The translations under genes were made by a program, and so were the position numbers. A DNA stretch of 23,705 nt from the IMG/VR virus record IMGVR_UViG_3300045998_000011, positions 1 through 23,705 of that record; one strand, 5' to 3'. Below, piece by piece: positions 16,864 through 23,705 of this stretch. The stretch's first letter is position 1; every line of letters begins with the position of its first letter. The notes below the pieces were generated by a model. It did not search any database and was not told where the DNA came from. It worked only from the letters and a program-made list of their open reading frames with translations. Origin of the DNA: a virus.

Positions 16864-17210
16864 CGGAAGAACCTCCCCAAAGGCCCCGGTGGAGCGACGG
16901 CGAATTACTCAGGCTTAGATTGGATTTCGAGCGATACGTTGCACGGCAAGAAGCTTACAACAAGAACCAAGAGCAATTGTGGAGGCAATTAGCCGACATT
17001 GTTCAAAGCAATTCAGAAGCGACAAGAGAACAGGCTAGGGCTTTGGAGGATCTTGCGAAGAGTACCGAGGGGGTAGTCAAATTCTTTAGGGATATGGAGA
17101 GCACAGTACGTGTGAGCGGCGGTATAAAAGGGTTTTTGCTTTGGGTAGTGTCTGTCGCTACGGCGTCGGCCACTATAATTCTGGGAATACTTCATTTTAT
17201 TAACCCGTAG
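16860..17210 (+). CDS. Small coiled-coil membrane protein of the lysis cassette
   Basis: This 116-residue protein has an ATG at 16860 inside the holin stop (ATGA). A TTG three codons earlier is a less likely start. Residues about 10-85 are hydrophilic and helical (ELLRLRLDFERYVARQEAYN, IVQSNSEATREQARALEDLA), as in coiled coils. Residues about 90-112 form one membrane span (FLLWVVSVATASATIILGIL) close to the C-terminus. The layout, a cytoplasmic coiled coil with a C-terminal anchor, resembles XhlA-type or other holin-associated proteins. A spanin usually has the anchor at the N-terminus, so this is a poor fit for one. I do not recognise the family; involvement in lysis is inferred from position. 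Confidence 0.6.
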   Translation: MTEEPPQRPRWSDGELLRLRLDFERYVARQEAYNKNQEQLWRQLADIVQSNSEATREQARALEDLAKSTEGVVKFFRDMESTVRVSGGIKGFLLWVVSVATASATIILGILHFINP

Positions 17211-17219
17211 GGTGACGTT

Positions 17220-17423
17220 ATGTTGCACAGGTATGTTGAATTTTTTGTCCGGTTTTTTACTCGCGTGTTAGGTCCGGAGGGGTCGAAGTATAACCCTAAC
17301 TGGGGTCGGTTCCCTTTTAGGGGGCCTAGGGCCGACCGTTACGCGTCGTACCACTTAGGGCACTATGCCGCCTATATCACAGCTGTAGTGCCCCTAGTGT
17401 TGATTGCCTTACTACTCGAATAG
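17220..17423 (+). CDS. Small membrane protein of unknown function
   Basis: This 67-residue protein is the last plus-strand gene. It has an aromatic, basic N-terminal part (MLHRYVEFFVRFFTRVLG), a polar Gly/Pro/Arg middle and a single C-terminal membrane span at about residues 48-66 (YAAYITAVVPLVLIALLL). A GGTG lies just before the ATG at 17220, nine bases after the preceding stop. The gene end overlaps the end of the minus-strand kinase gene by 12 bases. It may assist lysis or modify the membrane. I do not recognise it. Confidence 0.5.
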   Translation: MLHRYVEFFVRFFTRVLGPEGSKYNPNWGRFPFRGPRADRYASYHLGHYAAYITAVVPLVLIALLLE

Positions 17424-17900
17424 ATGCGACAAACCCTCTACTTGTCTGTAGAGTTCGTTGAATGTGTGGTTGTTATCGATCAACGTCATGGTGTTCTCAT
17501 CAAAAGCTATATCCATTGTTTTATCAAACCCAACACGGTCAAAGGCGTCAACGAAGAATATCAGATCGAATAAATGCCTGGAGGCTTCGAACTCCTTCCT
17601 GCATCGCATACCGTTGTAGATATCAGCATGAGCAACGACGCGCCGGGCTAACGCGGATTTGTCTTGACAGTTATACAGCGCTATAAGCTCACGCCATAGT
17701 TCGCGGTTGTCTTTGCGTCGTTTATATGCCTCCTCTGGCAACGTCGCCCTCGTTACTAACGACAAAACGGGAAAGATATATGGCAATGCGGCGAGGCTCG
17801 AGGATAGGTACGTTAGCTTAAACGTGGTCTGTAGTGCTACACACAATGTATCTTTTCCGTGTCCGCCGTGCCCTAATACGAGTATTCTCGGTTTCGACAT
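17412..17900 (-). CDS. P-loop nucleotide kinase, probable dNMP kinase
   Basis: This 162-residue protein carries a P-loop, GHGGHGKDT, at residues 10-18. The GKDT ending is typical of phage deoxynucleotide monophosphate kinases related to T4 gp1, which phosphorylate dNMPs, including modified ones, with ATP. Other matching features are NRELWRELIALYN, GMRCRKEFEASRHL with basic residues for phosphate binding, FDLIFFVDAFDR as the second core strand, and a late IDNNHT. An AAAAAGGAG lies about ten bases before the ATG. It is the last gene of the minus-strand operon, 18 bases after the cytochrome-like gene. With the family A polymerase it fits nucleotide supply for phage replication. Substrate identity, and whether the phage DNA is modified, cannot be read from the sequence. 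Confidence 0.82.
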   Translation of the reverse strand: MSKPRILVLGHGGHGKDTLCVALQTTFKLTYLSSSLAALPYIFPVLSLVTRATLPEEAYKRRKDNRELWRELIALYNCQDKSALARRVVAHADIYNGMRCRKEFEASRHLFDLIFFVDAFDRVGFDKTMDIAFDENTMTLIDNNHTFNELYRQVEGLSHLFE

Positions 17901-17918
17901 AATTTAATTTCTCCTTTT

Positions 17919-20900
17919 TCACTGTAAAACAAAACACTGATTAATTTGCGTACCCGCATCGTAAATAAACCAAGCCGGATCTTGTGGTAAGCAGGCATTT
18001 GTCGGAGTTGTAACGCAACATTCAAAACTTGCCGGGTTAATGTCGCACGGATTAACGGGCGGCGGAGCCATATCTCCTCCTGCCATTTCGAATAGCCGTC
18101 CAGCAGTGTACGTTAACTTGCTTCCATTCTGCGCAAATATCCCTGGCTGAGCATACGAGAATGTCCTATTCGGCATATCTTTCAATTGGAAAATATAAAG
18201 CCCGGTCGAACTGCTTGTGATCGGATCGGATAATATAACTTCTACGGTGTTAGCGTGTGGATCAATCTGTGGCGTGATATTTACACCATCAACGGTTACC
18301 GAAAAACTTAGCGGGTCAATCGGTGATTCGTCCCAGTAACCCACAATTAAGCTTGTAACTACGTTGCTGGTTAGAACCGGCGTAACAGTTAAAACCGGTG
18401 CCATCGTATCATCGTGTGCGTTGGTCTTTGGTGCGCCAATGTCAATCCAGCGAGCTATCAAACGTTTTTCAGCTTCGGTCATACCCACGACATAGGCCGC
18501 ATGTGTCGCAACATTTGGCCACGTTTCCGGGTATTCTTTGCCTAAATTATCAACCAGCACCTCGCTATTCGGGAAGGGCAGGCCGGTTGCCGGGTCACGT
18601 CCGTCCATTCGCTCGCCGTATAGCGCCCACACCAGCATGCTTGAACGGGCACTATTAAACGATATCCAGCGTGATGCTGTGCAACACGAATACCGGGGGA
18701 CAACGGAATCGCCGGGTTTAGATGTTTGGTTTTTTGCTATTAATTCGTAGGCGTTAATATCTAGCCGCAGGCCGGTGGCTAGGTGTGCTGGTTGCCCCTC
18801 ACCGTGGCAACTAGAACACCGGGCCTGAATGATCGGCGCGATGTCCGTTACCCAATCGGCAGCTAACGTTTTCAGTGAGTTTAAACTCACGGAACCGGGG
18901 TATAGATTGCTCACTGTTTCTGTGACTATCAGATCATTCAGGTTTCCTGCGAACAGTATTGGACTAGTACCGCCAGCGCTTTGAACCGGTTGAACAGGGT
19001 CAGTAAATAACGGTAGTGTATTCGGATCAATGGAATCCCGTGTGTGGACGTGGCAGCCGCCGCATATTTGTTTCTCGCCAGGGATAACCGACCGGGACGT
19101 TGTTTCAATGTCCAATGCCATACCCCGTTTGTCTAAAGTTTGAAACGCGAAAGGCGTATTAGCCGGAATCTTCAGCAAGAAACTTGTATCTGGGTTGCCT
19201 TGCGCATCCAGACTCCCATCAAGTTTTCTAACTGGAAATTCGCCAAGTATTCGGTACCAATGATTTTGATGCCCGGCAAATTTACTCGCATCAGCTTGAC
19301 CGGTGGCTAGCGGAAACGGCTTAACTGGCAGCAAAATCCGAACACCGTATATCTCCGAATTGTCAAATATTGCTAATTCGGCTCCCATTGTGCCTAGGTT
19401 GGTATAAGTACGGCCTGACATTGTGCCGCCGCCGTCTTTCATGTTCCAAGGCGTCCCATTGGGCGCGCGAGTCTCACGGTCAAACAGAGTAGCCGCGCCG
19501 GTCAAACCGAACGGCTCCCCTGGCAGCAATCGGCTATCCGTAGTTTTACTAATAATCGGCGGCTGGGCGCTGTAGATTTGGTTAAACGGTACCACCGCGC
19601 GCGGCATGATTTCATGGTATTCCGGGTGGTCAACAATTAATTGACATTGTGTGATGTGGTCTATTGTTTCTGTTCCGCCGGGAGTAAGGTGACAAACATA
19701 CAACCCGGCATCCTTTCCACATGACCGCGTGATAACGCCCGGTGTGCCCGTACAACCGCCCATCGTTGAACTCGCGCCAATAGTATAGGTTACGAGCAGG
19801 TCATTCCCAGGACCGGCTGCGGGGTGCGTAAACCGTCCATTGTGCTGTATTTCTGGATCGTCCGTAGGATATGGGGCACCGTTGATCGTGAGAAATCGCC
19901 CTGTTTGACGTTGCGGGTGTATCCAATAATCGGCGGGATCTGTGTAAAACTTAGCAGGAGAGTCGCCTGCATCTGAACCGGGTGTTAACGTGTATTGACC
20001 GGGTTTTAGGAATCCTTCAACGCCCGGCTCCCACTGAGTTACGACAGGATTGTAAAAATCCGGCCCAGGTGGATCGATCGGGAACCGCAACAGAGTGCCC
20101 ATGCCGCCGTTATTATGGTTGTAGTAGAGCGTCACGACAACCGAACCATCACTTAAAACGGTCGTATAGTGGTAGCTAACGTGTGTTGCATCAAATTTAC
20201 CCGCCAAAATGAAGGGAAAACTCCCATCGGTGTTAATTGTAAACGGAGAATACTGGTTATTTGATCCTTTTTGCCCAATGATATCGAAGCTAGTGTAAAT
20301 GATTTTTCCTCCAGGTGATAAAATCGGGTGTAGCTGTTGGTTCATGGCCCGATGGCCTAAAAAATCCAAATCCGTCCCGTTTGTGGAAAAAAGTTCGAAA
20401 CGGAGTGTTCCACTAGCCCGATTGGAAACGAAAGCTACCCTCCCGCCAGGTAAATAAACCGGTGACGTGTCCATGATCGGGATTGTCGGTGTCCAGCCAA
20501 AGGGTTTGCCCGGATAAGCGTGTGCGCCATACGGTTCAGAGGGTGGTGACACTCGGCTGACAACATTCGTTTGTAGATCGTATTCTAAAATAAAACTCCC
20601 GCCGACATACGGCAGCATTCCGGAACTCTTTCGGGTTCCGCTTGGTAAATCCACATAGCTTTGATTGTGATCCGGATACGGCCCCGCGTTTGTCATCTGA
20701 ATTCCGTAATTCGAAACAAAGCTAGACGTGTCTGGAAAGTATGTGAATGCGATTTTCGAACCATCAAGCGAAACAGCGGGATCTGCTACCGTGCAGCTAT
20801 TAGCGCAACCCACTAAAATTTCTTCGGTTTGATCCGGATGGTGCAACACCAGGTCACAACCCGGTTGCTGATAAATGTTATTCGATGCGGACAACCACAT

Positions 20901-21104
20901 GTCGTTGACACCGTTCCAGTTTAACAGGCTTTTTGCGCCCATCCAGTTTACAGGCTCTTGCCCTCTTGGGCATCGCACATATACCACGGCATAACTTAGT
21001 TGTGCATATTGCATAACGCGCCCTGCCCTTACATTGTGAGCACACATTGCGAGCACGAATATGGAAAAGCCTATCATGGTCATTTTGAATAGTCGGTCTT
21101 TCAT
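17919..21104 (-). CDS. Secreted dihaem HzsA-related protein (hydrazine synthase alpha-like)
   Basis: This 1061-residue protein starts with a Sec signal peptide (hydrophobic TMIGFSIFVLAMCA, likely cleavage after VRA at 27), so it should act in the periplasm. Residues about 35-350 look like a beta-propeller with TolB-like blades (VSLDGSKIAFTYFPD, TSPVYLPGGRVAFVSNR, LHPILSPGGKIIYTSFD). A middle region contains HWYRILGEFPVRKLDGS, IPANTPFAFQTLDKRG and PGEKQICGGCH, with a c-type haem motif at Cys681-His685. A cytochrome c-like region has a second motif, CSSCH, at 763-767, then ALYGERMDGRD and ARWIDIGAPK. An Ig-like segment and a Cys-rich tail close the protein. This order matches the hydrazine synthase alpha family. 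Function outside anammox bacteria is not known to me, and no partner subunits are visible. Maturation would need the host Ccm system. Codon use differs from the phage genes. Confidence 0.85.
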   Translation of the reverse strand: MKDRLFKMTMIGFSIFVLAMCAHNVRAGRVMQYAQLSYAVVYVRCPRGQEPVNWMGAKSLLNWNGVNDMWLSASNNIYQQPGCDLVLHHPDQTEEILVGCANSCTVADPAVSLDGSKIAFTYFPDTSSFVSNYGIQMTNAGPYPDHNQSYVDLPSGTRKSSGMLPYVGGSFILEYDLQTNVVSRVSPPSEPYGAHAYPGKPFGWTPTIPIMDTSPVYLPGGRVAFVSNRASGTLRFELFSTNGTDLDFLGHRAMNQQLHPILSPGGKIIYTSFDIIGQKGSNNQYSPFTINTDGSFPFILAGKFDATHVSYHYTTVLSDGSVVVTLYYNHNNGGMGTLLRFPIDPPGPDFYNPVVTQWEPGVEGFLKPGQYTLTPGSDAGDSPAKFYTDPADYWIHPQRQTGRFLTINGAPYPTDDPEIQHNGRFTHPAAGPGNDLLVTYTIGASSTMGGCTGTPGVITRSCGKDAGLYVCHLTPGGTETIDHITQCQLIVDHPEYHEIMPRAVVPFNQIYSAQPPIISKTTDSRLLPGEPFGLTGAATLFDRETRAPNGTPWNMKDGGGTMSGRTYTNLGTMGAELAIFDNSEIYGVRILLPVKPFPLATGQADASKFAGHQNHWYRILGEFPVRKLDGSLDAQGNPDTSFLLKIPANTPFAFQTLDKRGMALDIETTSRSVIPGEKQICGGCHVHTRDSIDPNTLPLFTDPVQPVQSAGGTSPILFAGNLNDLIVTETVSNLYPGSVSLNSLKTLAADWVTDIAPIIQARCSSCHGEGQPAHLATGLRLDINAYELIAKNQTSKPGDSVVPRYSCCTASRWISFNSARSSMLVWALYGERMDGRDPATGLPFPNSEVLVDNLGKEYPETWPNVATHAAYVVGMTEAEKRLIARWIDIGAPKTNAHDDTMAPVLTVTPVLTSNVVTSLIVGYWDESPIDPLSFSVTVDGVNITPQIDPHANTVEVILSDPITSSSTGLYIFQLKDMPNRTFSYAQPGIFAQNGSKLTYTAGRLFEMAGGDMAPPPVNPCDINPASFECCVTTPTNACLPQDPAWFIYDAGTQINQCFVLQ

Positions 21105-21196
21105 TTCTTTAGTCCTGTCCTTTGTTCCAATTGTTAACCCTCAATCCAGTCATATGGAAACCCTAAATTTTAAATTCGTACTCCTTAAACCTCGTA
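21105..21196 (-). other. Leader between polymerase and cytochrome-like gene
   Basis: This 92-base gap, read on the minus strand, holds an AAGGAG (plus 21181-21186) with no start codon at a useful distance, an AT-rich segment AATTTAAAATTT, a possible 14-codon leader ORF (ATG at 21153 to TAA at 21109) and an AGGA eight bases before the ATG at 21104. No clear promoter or terminator was seen. The orphan AAGGAG and AT-rich stretch resemble the leader of the kinase gene at 17901-17920. Confidence 0.4.
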
Positions 21197-23539
21197 TCAC
21201 TTACCGTATTCGTACGCCTCCCACCCCGTCGCTTTGATTGGCCACCAGCTCGCCCAGTAAGGTCGAATTTCTAATAGATCCACCATTCTCTGTAATGTGT
21301 ATATCGGGGAGTCTGGTACCTCCGCTAGAGCCTCGTCGTGTGTATCTAATACAATAGGGTAGTTGTTTTGCTCGCAACGCGTTAGCGCTTCCGCGTGTAT
21401 ATCGCCAGCGACGGCCTGAACACCGTTTTGGAATATCCGGCCGCCATAGGTCTCTTGGCGTATCCAGCCCTTCGGGCCTTTCTTTGTCTGCGTGTTATAG
21501 CCCATAAAGGTTATTTTCCATGCGGGTCGCCCCATTTTGTCGTGTGTCTCGATTAGACGCGGTTCGTGGTAATACAAGTATCTACCCGACGGTAATTGCA
21601 TGTAGAGGGTGTCACCCTCTACGGATATAGTAAAGTCATTAACCTGGTGGTTAGTGCCTGGGTTCAGTATCGCTTTAATAAACGCACCCTCTAGCCCGAA
21701 TAATTCCGGTTGATTGTATCCCCGATACTGGCCGCCCCACATGTCGACAATTTCAGGGGATTCCTCCCGCCATTTTAACACGTCGGCTTTTATTTCACCG
21801 TCGTTGTTGAAATATTTCTCCGCCCCAAAATTCTTCCAAGCTCCGATCCACCCACCATAGCCACCGGCAAGTTCGCGGATTTTTCCAATACCGTTTCTCA
21901 CCGGGTGGTGCCTCCCGTGTTCTTTTTTATACGCCAGTATCTCCTCAAACGATATTCCTGTAGCGCGTGCCGCGCTTTCCTCGTATATCTTCCCATGCGT
22001 GCTAAATACGTCTATACGCCATTGACACCGTGACACACACGCAGCGACTACCGCCTCTACCGCGGAGAAATCACAACAAATAAATTTATGTTCGGGCTTT
22101 GGTATAATGAGACCACGAATGCACCCCGTTAATACCTCTATCGGTGAGACCCAAATCTGTTCTATGTATTCAAGGGACTTTGTTCTTATATCCCGCTTTG
22201 CTTGTCTTACGGCACCGTTACCCCACTCCGGCAAAACGTGAAACATAAGCGAGCCGCAATGCGGGCAAGCTTTTTGAACCCCAAAGAATCTACCACAAGA
22301 CTCGCATTCGGCTGTCTGTGGTCCTTCGGCAGTTAGGCTTTGCATGGGTCCGGACCAACGCCCTGTACGGTCGGCACCACAATAGACATATTGATTTCGT
22401 AGTCTGTTATCGCTACTTAATTGCAGTTTAATAGATTTCAACTTCTTTATATTTGCACCCATTATTAGCCGAGCGATGTCCAGAGCCCGATGAACATCCG
22501 GAGGCAAATACCCTTTCAATAACTCCTCTCTGTGCTCCTCGTCAACGCTCCTAGTGTGTACCCCCCGGGATTGCACCCACTCTATAAACTTTTTATTCTG
22601 ATTTACTGTCTTAACTAGCCCTCCGGTGAGCGCTTTAAGTTCTGCGTTGTATTTCTCCCCGGCTTGAGCTAACACGTCAAGTGAGGCATTCAACGTTTCG
22701 ATATCAAACAACATTCCCCTAGCGTTTATTGTTTGATCCGTGATCCACGTAGCTAGCTCATAAGGTGTAAGGTCGGGTATATGTGCGCTAACTTCATCCT
22801 CAGCTAGTACGTCCTGATCGTTGTATTTATAAAGTTTTTTAAAATCCTCCCATGCTGTTGCAGGGGTCCAACGATACGACGGGTTTAATTTAGTCGGGGT
22901 GTGTGGTACGGTTAATTTGCGTATTAGGTTAGTCCCTTCGGGGTCTTTACCGGTAGTGCCTAACACATTCGACAGTAGATCAAGTCCGCCGGGTAGGCTG
23001 TAACGTTTAGCTTTAGCTTTAGAGCAACGGCATTGGGTTATAAGGAGAGGCGGCCACCCCAATTTACGCACGCAGTACAGGTTCCAAACATACCACTCGA
23101 ACGTAGAGTTGTGCGCCTCCAGTAAGCCGCCCAGCTCCACATGACCTAATAAATCTGACGGGGTGGGCATAGTGGGCAACCATAACCGACGCCCCCCACC
23201 ATCCTTGAGGTCATAAACGAGCGATAATACTTCGAAAGTAGGATGCTCCACATAGGCCGGTACCCCGACTACCCCCAAGCCGCCGCCGTTAGATCCCGCG
23301 CCTATTACTTTATATGCAGGACTCCAACGGCGAGCGTCGGTTTGCGGTTGCTGGATAAACAGGTACCCCGCCGCGCTATAGGTTTCAAAGTCTAGCGATG
23401 GTAGTACTGTCGAAAAGTATTTCGCGGTACGTATTCGCGCACCGGCGGGGAGGTCGGAGGGGTCGACCGGTTCGGATGTGCTCCGACAGTTCGACCCACT
23501 CCCGCGTACTACCCCCGTGGGGGTATGATAAACGCTCAT
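21197..23539 (-). CDS. Family A DNA polymerase with 3'-5' exonuclease and zinc ribbon
   Basis: This 780-residue protein is the replicative DNA polymerase of the phage. The exonuclease domain has SLDFETYS (Asp50, Glu52), a second motif AHNSTFEW near 142-149, and YNDQD with Asp243. The polymerase domain has GRWSG at 393-397, motif A CCDFSAVEA with Asp490, motif B-like HPVRNGIGKIRELAGGYGG (Lys553, Tyr561) and motif C as THDE where VHDE is usual. Between GRWSG and the motif A region lies a zinc-ribbon-like insertion with two CxxC pairs (Cys412/415 and Cys425/428). In motif B the arginine is five residues before the lysine, one more than the usual spacing. The ATG at 23539 overlaps the previous stop as ATGA, so the gene is translated with an upstream gene. 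Confidence 0.92.
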   Translation of the reverse strand: MSVYHTPTGVVRGSGSNCRSTSEPVDPSDLPAGARIRTAKYFSTVLPSLDFETYSAAGYLFIQQPQTDARRWSPAYKVIGAGSNGGGLGVVGVPAYVEHPTFEVLSLVYDLKDGGGRRLWLPTMPTPSDLLGHVELGGLLEAHNSTFEWYVWNLYCVRKLGWPPLLITQCRCSKAKAKRYSLPGGLDLLSNVLGTTGKDPEGTNLIRKLTVPHTPTKLNPSYRWTPATAWEDFKKLYKYNDQDVLAEDEVSAHIPDLTPYELATWITDQTINARGMLFDIETLNASLDVLAQAGEKYNAELKALTGGLVKTVNQNKKFIEWVQSRGVHTRSVDEEHREELLKGYLPPDVHRALDIARLIMGANIKKLKSIKLQLSSDNRLRNQYVYCGADRTGRWSGPMQSLTAEGPQTAECESCGRFFGVQKACPHCGSLMFHVLPEWGNGAVRQAKRDIRTKSLEYIEQIWVSPIEVLTGCIRGLIIPKPEHKFICCDFSAVEAVVAACVSRCQWRIDVFSTHGKIYEESAARATGISFEEILAYKKEHGRHHPVRNGIGKIRELAGGYGGWIGAWKNFGAEKYFNNDGEIKADVLKWREESPEIVDMWGGQYRGYNQPELFGLEGAFIKAILNPGTNHQVNDFTISVEGDTLYMQLPSGRYLYYHEPRLIETHDKMGRPAWKITFMGYNTQTKKGPKGWIRQETYGGRIFQNGVQAVAGDIHAEALTRCEQNNYPIVLDTHDEALAEVPDSPIYTLQRMVDLLEIRPYWASWWPIKATGWEAYEYGK

Positions 23540-23705
23540 GGTTTTTGTGGCGGTAAAAAGTTATGAACCTGTTGTGGGTAGCCTTGACCGTAACCCTGCG
23601 AAGGTTGACTGTAGCCCTGCGAAGGTTGACTGTAGCCCTGCGAAGGTTGACTGTAGCCCTGCGAAGGTTGACTGTAGCCCTGCGAAGGTTGACTGTAGCC
23701 CTGCG
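23536..23705 (-). CDS. C-terminal end of Q/G/Y/S/P repeat protein (partial)
   Basis: The minus strand is open from the window edge to a TGA at 23538-23536 that overlaps the polymerase start as ATGA. The 55 visible codons read as five exact copies of the heptapeptide QGYSQPS, then QGYGQGYPQQVHNFLPPQKP. This is a disordered, tyrosine- and glutamine-rich tail. The start and any folded domain are outside the window. Single-stranded DNA-binding proteins often have Gln/Gly/Pro-rich tails and sit beside polymerases, so that is one possibility, but the acidic tip typical of SSB is absent. Confidence 0.65.
   Translation of the reverse strand, partial: QGYSQPSQGYSQPSQGYSQPSQGYSQPSQGYSQPSQGYGQGYPQQVHNFLPPQKP
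23601..23705. repeat. Tandem repeat, 21-base unit, five identical copies to window edge
   Basis: The plus-strand unit is aaggttgactgtagccctgc plus g. Copies start at 23601, 23622, 23643, 23664 and 23685, and the fifth ends exactly at the last base of the window. A diverged unit lies before 23601. On the minus strand each unit encodes QGYSQPS. The array probably continues beyond the edge. Confidence 0.97.

Noticed and set aside
17436-17453. Inverted repeat CTCTAC-6-GTAGAG just after the plus-strand stop at 17423, a possible terminator
   Set aside because: The stem is only six base pairs, no T-run follows on either strand, and it lies inside the kinase gene.
18398-18750. Plus-strand open frames inside the cytochrome-like gene
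   Set aside because: No family-like sequence and no ribosome sites; they are shadows of the long minus-strand gene.
17919-21104. The cytochrome-like gene as part of a bacterial chromosome flanking a prophage
   Set aside because: It has phage replication genes on both sides on the same strand and a gap of only 18 bases to the kinase. No integrase or attachment site marks a prophage edge.

Overview
The window is the structural half, plus part of the replication region, of a tailed double-stranded DNA phage with lambda-style siphovirus morphology. The evidence is the gene order: TerS, TerL of the GpA type, a gpW-like joiner, a gpB-type portal, a protease-capsid fusion, a DUF2190-type decoration protein, head-tail connectors, tail tube, frameshifted G/GT chaperones, tape measure, Dit-like and L-like proteins, J-like tip protein, a fibre-like protein, endolysin and holin. 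The GH108-type endolysin, 3TM-type holin and a secreted c-type cytochrome cargo gene point to a Gram-negative host, probably a proteobacterium. No integrase, repressor, tRNA, rRNA, CRISPR or insertion sequence was seen. Lifestyle cannot be settled from this part of the genome.

Layout. Bases 59-17423 are a dense plus-strand block of packaging, head, tail and lysis genes. Most junctions are ATGA, TAATG or TGATG overlaps or gaps of a few bases. Bases 17412-23705 are a minus-strand block. In transcription order it holds the C-terminal end of a Q/G/Y/S/P-repeat protein cut by the window edge, a family A DNA polymerase, a 1061-residue secreted protein with two c-type haem motifs that resembles hydrazine synthase alpha subunit (HzsA-related), and a P-loop deoxynucleotide monophosphate kinase-like protein. 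The two blocks converge and overlap by 12 bases at 17412-17423. No stretch longer than about 100 bases lacks a gene.

How the genes work together. TerS and TerL package DNA through the portal. One ORF encodes a ClpP-like protease joined to the capsid precursor, with a strong internal ribosome site that could supply extra capsid subunits. The tail genes follow lambda order, including a canonical A AAA AAG slippery site at which the T frame opens. The lysis cassette is endolysin, holin and two small membrane proteins. The minus-strand genes serve DNA replication and nucleotide supply, except the cytochrome-like gene, which looks like host-derived metabolic cargo placed between polymerase and kinase.

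The most unusual content is the phage-borne HzsA-related dihaem protein. Next come the nested translation signals (a 230-base TerS/TerL overlap, the internal capsid start and the dnaX-like frameshift site) and two genes built from perfect in-frame tandem repeats.
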